DNA of 64,000 nt from Trichuris trichiura. Lineage: Eukaryota > Nematoda > Enoplea > Trichinellida > Trichuridae. Below are positions 57,785 to 64,000 of the stretch, piece after piece. The stretch spans positions 1,550,001-1,614,000 of the forward strand of contig JBAJFE010000026.1 in NCBI GenBank assembly GCA_037903355.1, written 5' to 3'. The position numbers and the translations under genes are program-made. The notes beneath the pieces are model-generated. The model searched no databases. It was not told where the DNA came from and saw nothing but the letters and a program-made list of their open reading frames with translations. How positions within the stretch are numbered: position 1 is the first letter of the stretch; the number at the start of each line of letters is the position of its first letter.

Positions 57785-60700
57785 GTCGATCACTTTCTTT
57801 AGGAACACCTTCGACGCCGGAACGAACTTAAAAACGTCGGGGAAAAAGGCGTCAGGAAGTCAGTTGATTCTGAAATTTGGACAAATGATAATTAGCTACC
57901 GTATTTGACACGGAGAACGGGTAGAAATGCGGACGATCGCGACCCTAGTAAGACAGTCGTTATCCAAATGTCACCGATAGAAGGGAATGGACGGCGAATG
58001 ACGTCTGCCCGGTCGAATGATTAAATTTCGCTCGCACAGCAGCGACACAACACGTCAACCGGTCAAATAATGTCGAATAGCGATTGTCAAGGCGATCAGG
58101 TACTAAGGTATGCGGAATGGGCAATGAACTCAACATTTTCCGACCATCGGCTAGCCGATCAGTGACCGCTGCCCATCAGAAACGTCAACAAGCCAAAGCG
58201 AGAAGCAAACTAATAAATAGTCTACGCTTAAAGCGATGATCCGGCAGCCGCAACGGCAGCAACGCGCTACGTCTGACAAGACCAAATGATCAATAATGGC
58301 GAAGAAGCACCAACGGCTCAAGGGAAGCTGAGTACACGAAGCGAGAAAACTGCAATGCACCCACCGCCAGTCTACGTAAGACGAGCTCGCCAGAAGCACT
58401 CAACTCAGCGCATACGACGTCCGCCAAACGCTCGAGCTTATTGATAAAGATCATACAGTAATTTAACCTGCTTGCTCTATACTGTATTTTAAATGATTCG
58501 CAGGTACGTAACAATCAACAAGCTAATTTGACGCGGCCAAATGGCTCGTCGTCGCGAGCCGATGCCGAACGATCGAATCGGCTCAGCAGAGGCAAAGCGA
58601 TTCTCAAATTTCGCTGGGCGGTTGGCTCAAAAGGGGAATGCCTAATGGAAAAATATTTTGCCGGCACGAGTCGTCGAACAAACGCTATTCAATTTCATCA
58701 ATTAACAAACGGCCGCGGCAAAACAAGTCGCCCTACTTAATTGGCGCACTCTTGTGCGATAGCATTTTTTGACTGTCCAAGAAATATTAAGTTCGAAGGA
58801 ATCAGCCGCCGCCAGTGCTTCTGCTGCTGCTGTTGCTGCTGCTGCTGCTACTGCGCCGCCGTTGCCGCTGCGCTGCCTTTGGGTTTGGTCGTAACTGGTT
58901 TTGCAAGTCAGGCAGACCGCACATTGCATAAAACGTTCGACAAGTTGAGCAAGAATAATCAATGCCGGCAAATTGGTTATCCATAGTTCTCTCTCACCGC
59001 GGGCGCGCATTGAACGGTAGTTATTGGAAAACATAGGCACTTTGGTGTTTCATACGGAATCGAAGTGTCATGCTCGGCAACCAATGTGGAACAGGTGAAA
59101 AGCTGCTGCACGACTATTTCTCGATTCACTTTCACCTCACTTCGTACGTCTTTTCAATAGTTGGAATAATCAATGCGTCCTCGCAGCCTAGCAAGCAAAC
59201 CATTCTCGACTCTTTTCCATCGTGCTTGACAACGATCGGACAAGGTTTGGTGATGATATTTTATAGCCAAAGGTGACTCTTAAAAGATTGCCTTCAATAG
59301 GCTTCATCTTCGTCATGTTTTAGTTGAGAAAAGGGAAAGTAAGAGTTGTCAGTAAAGAGAAATGGCCACATCGATTTCCCGTCCGGCCCTATGTCCAATT
59401 ATTAAGCAGGGACATGCATTAGCGTTCGTCTAAGAAGGGATATTTTCACCTGCATGCCAAGTCGTGACAAAGTCGAAAAGCATTTGAAAACGTGACTAAT
59501 AGGAAACTATTATCACGAAAACAGAAGTGCAATGAGCTGTCTTGGCAAAAAGATAGGCCGTGTTGACATTTTGCTCGCAAAGAAGAGAAATTACAGCTAT
59601 AGTAACAATGAACGCACTCGGAACAAACCAATGGTGGCTGCTCACCTGAACAGCTGCTCTATGCCCAAGCGGCATACAAACCCAGTGAGCATAGCAATAC
59701 ATTGGATGAGCCCAATGGTCAAAGCAGGCAGGCACCGTACCGTCAGAGTTAATTTTGTTTAATGACCAACGTCCAAATGGAATCGCGCGCAAAATGTGCA
59801 AAGAGCTTACAAGGAGGAGAATCAGTTCGACCGAGCCAACGAGTCGAAATACCACACCGTGATGGCGAACCTGAAATTCAAAAATAAATTATCCATCGTT
59901 TCCATCGATGCTGATAAACAACCAACTGCTCTCCCGCGCAAACGGGCAGAAAAGTCAGTTTCAGATTCTTAAAAAAAAGCCCGTTTGGTCAGCCTGCCGC
60001 GTTCAAGTGGCCGAACAGGTCCTTAAAGAGATTTTTAAATTACAACGGCGCGTGTCTCGAACCGACAGAACAAAAGGAACATTGCGCGCTGGCTAGCAAA
60101 GTCGAAGCAACTTTTAAAAAGTCGGTAAGCTTAAGAATCAGCCAACCTACTTCGATGACAAACAGCTCTCAGTGTTACAAAACCTAACAAGTGGTCTGAG
60201 CAAGGTTTAAATCCTTAAGGTTGATCTCTTTCAATGTAAGGTTCTAAGAGTAGCCAATGGCGTTGCAATGTATCGCCGGCCGTTAAGTTTACGTAACACC
60301 GCTCCCCGGCGTTGGCATGCCGCTACGTATTGCCATAGGAAACGACGGAAATTGATCGCCGACAAAAAATAGCGCATAGGAAAAGGAGAGTGCGACAACA
60401 AAATGGCCATTTACTTTAGAGTTGCGCCCAACTTAAACGAACAAGATCCACTTAGGCGACCATTAAAGACGAAATTAATGCATCTTAAAAAGCTGGAACA
60501 ATCCAAAGCTTTAAGAGAGAAAAGGCCTAAGTCGAATAACTTGTGCTAATGAAAAGTTTTTCCCAATTCTTTTGCTATTCCGAACATGTAACGCCGGCGT
60601 CAACTGCCAATGAGTCGACTCAACATAATAAGCATATGAATACGCTACAACGCGTACAGTACCACTACGTATGCATTAGCTACGGTAGTAGTTCGATTTG

Positions 60701-62695
60701 ACCATTCATTTTACGTCAAACGAGAATGAAACCGAGTGAGAAATAACTGTTTTTTTATTGAACAAAATTGAAACGTCTGTTTGACGTAAGAATAAGTAAA
60801 TATAAAAGAACGCTCACCCAAAATCACTAACCAAACAACATTAACGGCTACAGCGCAACGGCGACTTCGTTAAGCATTCATTTCGCTACGACAAGCGGAA
60901 CATTAAGACTAGACAAGCGAAAAGTTAAATAAGCCAGCTTGGACATCGGTCGACCAATGGACATCGCAAGCGAAGCTTTGGAAAGTCGGTGAGCTTAACT
61001 ACGTCTTCAAATTGCAAGCCGCAACCATTCATGCTACGGCGATAGAAATTAGCCGAAATTCCGCTCCCCTAAGCATTGGAAAAAGCCTACGAAAGTCTGG
61101 AGATAAGTTCAATTTAAATTTACAAGCCCTATTACGGCTATCCAATCTTCGTATGCAAAATAATTCTACAAGAATAGAGTAGCTTAATATTTGCCAATAG
61201 ACGAACTCATTTGCTTGGCAAACGGACAGCTGATGGCGCGAATATTGCGACTGGTGACTGCTTTCAGGATAGGTTTTTTAATGGGCAAATTTCTCCCATC
61301 CAAATGTTGATCTATTGACAGCTCGTGCCAGGCACACACACACCTACTAGTCAAAAGGACACGGAGGAAAGCACTCATTCACGCTTTCATCTTTTGGCAC
61401 CCATTCTTTGATGACGTACATTTGCCATAGCGCTATCGTTCAGCTTTGCCCATTGTCAAAGGGCCCAGTGGGAATAAAACCGAGACTACGAATAATTTTT
61501 AAAAAAAGTGGTTATTTTGTGTTTGAATGGAGGCCCATAATTTACATGAAAAATGTTCAGGCTTAACATGGTCGCCCATTGCTTGAATGAGAAGCCTTTT
61601 GCTGGGCTGCTTACGAGCAAACCCTTTGCTATGGATAGTCGGAGGCGTTTGGTTGCCGCCCGACGGCAATAAACCGACGAAAAGGTAAAAGCGAGCCGCT
61701 GAAGAAACGCAGATTAATGTTCTTCGTAAAGTGGATTTAAAAAAGACGTTCGGCTGTCAATGGAACGACAGATTGGAAGCCGAATTAAATGTTTCGCATT
61801 TCTCTTACTCGCTCATCGATGATCCACCGAGACCACTGTTTTGAAGTTATAAAAGTTCCATCCACCGCGGATGACAACTGAGCAGACTTATTTACGCAAC
61901 CGAAGGGACGTTTGCAATGATAACGATGGTTCAAAGTTTAACTTTAAATGTGTTGCTAATTTTTGCCCACAAAACATACAAAGTGCACCAAATTCTATTT
62001 ATCTACAAAACAGCCGTCAACGCCCTCCGCGGATCTGCTTACGGCATGGCACCTTAAAGTTAACCGACTTTCCGATCCATTCGGAGCGCCAAGATGTGAG
62101 GACGAAAAAATCAATTATACATATGTAGTAAAAAGCAGCCGCTGTCGTCGATCTATTAAATGAATCGGAACTTTGAACATCTTGGAAAGACGCTCGTTTT
62201 GCTGTGACGTAGAAGCTTTACGAGAGGCTGTAGCTTTGACGAAAACGGCAGCCAACAAGACGAAAAAAATGCGTTAAGGTTGCTTGCTCCAGAAGCGAAA
62301 AAGGCTTTTTAAATTGCCACTTCGTCTTGGAGGTGTTGGAACGAAATTAAGTTAAAATTACGAACTTGCAAACTTTTCAACGGGACTGCTTTTACGAAGG
62401 TACGGTCGAGTTTTTAAATGTCGAAATGAAACTTAGGCTTCTTGCATGACCATTATGCTACGTCTGTCAAAGCTTGTCTTTTGGAGCAATAAACCGCTGC
62501 GAATAAGCTATACTGGCTCAGGACAAAAAAGTGGGTGACGCCAAGAGGCGACCAATGAAAAGAAGGAAGGGTAACTTTAAAAAAATGCGACAAATAATGC
62601 AACACTAACAGTCTGAACTATTCTCATCAATAAGAAAATGAAAATATCATTTATCGGTTTAGTACGAGAACGTGAAGCGACGCGAACTATTTTTA
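57785..62695. other. Calmodulin upstream region, no firm gene
   Basis: Expected to hold the calmodulin promoter and 5' UTR. A CTG/TTG triplet run lies at 58,821-58,853. A minus-strand open stretch at 59,496-59,855 with hydrophobic segments was examined but not accepted as a gene. Confidence 0.4.
58821..58853. repeat. CTG trinucleotide run
   Basis: CTG repeated about nine times with TTG and CTA interruptions; encodes low-complexity Ser or Ala runs on the other strand in chance ORFs. Confidence 0.85.
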
Positions 62696-62992
62696 TTATG
62701 CAAATGGTATGTTATCGCCAAAACGGAACTTGTAAGATTTTTTTGGAATGCAAATAAAGAAGGTGGAACGCAATTTGGTTAAAAGCAAAATTTTCAACAA
62801 GTCAGCTTGCGTAACGTTCGCATTTTTCTCGCTCCTGCGCTGCCGATCTGAAGATACGGCAAAGTGTTCGCCACCTGCGCACGCATCCTTGCACTGGGCA
62901 CGTGTAAACAGAAGTTGCTGCACAACACGTTGCTCATTTGACGGTGCACATGCTAGTAAAAGAGCGATAAACAGCGCAAGCAAAAAAAACAC
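62696..62992 (-). CDS. Possible small secreted protein
   Basis: A 98-residue ORF starts with a textbook signal peptide (MFFLLALFIALLLACAPS), followed by a Cys pair (CKDAC), a dibasic-rich stretch (DRQRRSEK) and an N-glycosylation site (NVT). Could be a peptide precursor or the first exon of a larger secreted protein. A possible donor (GCAG|GTGGCG) lies inside. No family was recognised. Confidence 0.28.
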   Translation of the reverse strand: MFFLLALFIALLLACAPSNEQRVVQQLLFTRAQCKDACAGGEHFAVSSDRQRRSEKNANVTQADLLKILLLTKLRSTFFICIPKKSYKFRFGDNIPFA

Positions 62993-64000
62993 ATTAAAGC
63001 TTCCTTAAGAACCGAACGGAACGCGCCTTCGTAAGAGCGAACCCATTTCAAGAATGACAACGATAAAGGCTGAACACCATTTGAACTAAGCCGTGGCGTG
63101 CTGCGCTGCATTACTATAGGCAAAATTGGATTTCGGGCACTTTTAAAAAGCTCGAAAAAAGTTGAACACAAACTTCTTCCTCGTCGATGCCGAATAGCGC
63201 GCAACTATAATTCGCGAAGTGCGAAGCATCTTTTCCGTCTGCTCTTCTTCACAGATCGAATTTTCCGCAGATGATCGCATGAACGTATAGCAATTTTTGT
63301 AGAATTATCACCTCTGGAGCGTGCTATTGATCCTATTGATCAATTAATAACATAATCGCGTTGCCTGCATCAAGAATATCCATTGATAGATCTATTAAAC
63401 ATACGCGTTTTGCTCATATGGCGCAAAATTAAAATTATTAGTGGCACCAGCCGCTTCAATAATACGCATTTCTCATAGACGAAGCATGGCGACGACGAGG
63501 AGGCGCCATTTTGATTTTATCTCAGTCGCCTAATAACATCAAAGATAAGGTGAATGAAGGAATAATCATTCAAGGTTAACGGACCCTACGAAGTCGAAGA
63601 AGACGATTTCCATCTTTGCAAAAATTGTGCCTTACTACTAAGGAACGACCATTGTACAGGGTAATCACCCAGCATTCTCCTCCAATTGTGTGCCAGCAAA
63701 TATGACTAGCAAATGACCTTTTCCAACAAAAAAATAGTCTACGACACATACGAGCATTGTATGATCATTTGAAGATGTCAATTATAAATGCTTATCAAAA
63801 GATTTTATTTCCTTCAATGCCAAATATGAGACCATCTGTTCAAACTGTTTGTCATCTTTTCATTCAGAGAAGCCTCAACGGGCAATCCATCGTCGCCACC
63901 GAGTCGCGTTCGCTGTTTCGTTGCGGTGATTAAATCAGAGATACCGTAATTGCCAAAGGCAGGTTATTCGTCACGTCGCATACCTAATCGCTCTGATTGG
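62993..64000. other. Right end of window, no gene seen
   Basis: No coding exon or RNA gene is recognisable in the last kilobase. Confidence 0.4.

Noticed and set aside
58702..59040. Ala-rich or Cys-rich proteins from the CTG run
   Set aside because: Low-complexity translation of a triplet repeat; other frames are equally open.
59496..59855. Minus-strand 119-codon frame with hydrophobic segments and a SDGTVPA stretch recalling DRAM/TMEM150 proteins
   Set aside because: The two family-like parts lie in different frames without a usable intron between them, and no flanking exon continued the match.
60155..60230. Possible tRNA, from AAGGTTTAAATCCTT resembling a T arm
   Set aside because: No acceptor stem, D arm or A box could be aligned upstream at the right distance.

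Overview
This looks like a window from a small animal genome. Genes are split by very short introns (mostly 45-65 bases, one possibly 36), and exons and products are of animal type: a BAR-PH-ArfGAP-ANK-SH3 protein, a tetraspanin, a homeobox gene, and calmodulin ending EFVTMMTSK as in protostomes. A nematode is my best guess, perhaps outside the Caenorhabditis side of the phylum. The compact introns, the recurrent TACTGTA-type intergenic motif and the Penelope-like debris fit this, but nothing in the window proves it.

Bases 1 to about 33,700 are gene-rich. In order they hold: the 3' part of an arylacetamide-deacetylase-like hydrolase (+); an ASAP-family ArfGAP with 17 exons (+); an SLC44 choline-transporter-like gene (-); about 2.5 kb with a four-copy tandem repeat; a divergent K50 homeobox gene (+); mitochondrial ribosomal protein S18B (-); intronless TFIIS (+); an intronless SLC25A21-type carrier (+); a non-receptor-like tyrosine phosphatase (+); mitochondrial IF-2 (-); a small membrane ORF followed 26 bases later by complex I subunit NDUFB1 (+); a tetraspanin (-); and a 17-exon gene that I identify as CIP2A (+, 922 residues predicted). 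Many introns were placed by keeping phase and family alignment, and the assembled lengths match the families well: MTIF2 709, MRPS18B 267 and calmodulin 149 residues.

Bases 33,700 to about 56,800 are gene-poor and repeat-rich. The centre is an 11-kb inverted arrangement (about 37,085-48,357) in which two copies of an unrecognised multi-exon gene face each other. Between them lie two mirror-image minisatellites, each with eight exact CAGGTAAG (5' splice-site-like) motifs. Two short elements with inverted arms and a GIY-YIG-type endonuclease remnant (Penelope-like) lie inside, and their arms carry a hammerhead-ribozyme-like core. A third palindrome with the same kind of core sits at 33.9-34.2 kb, and a decayed non-LTR reverse transcriptase tail at 49.6-50.3 kb.

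Calmodulin (-) occupies 56,864-57,784. The last 6 kb hold nothing I can firmly call a gene. Four of the genes serve mitochondria (MRPS18B, SLC25A21, MTIF2, NDUFB1), and two of these (MTIF2 and the NDUFB1 unit) are divergent neighbours.
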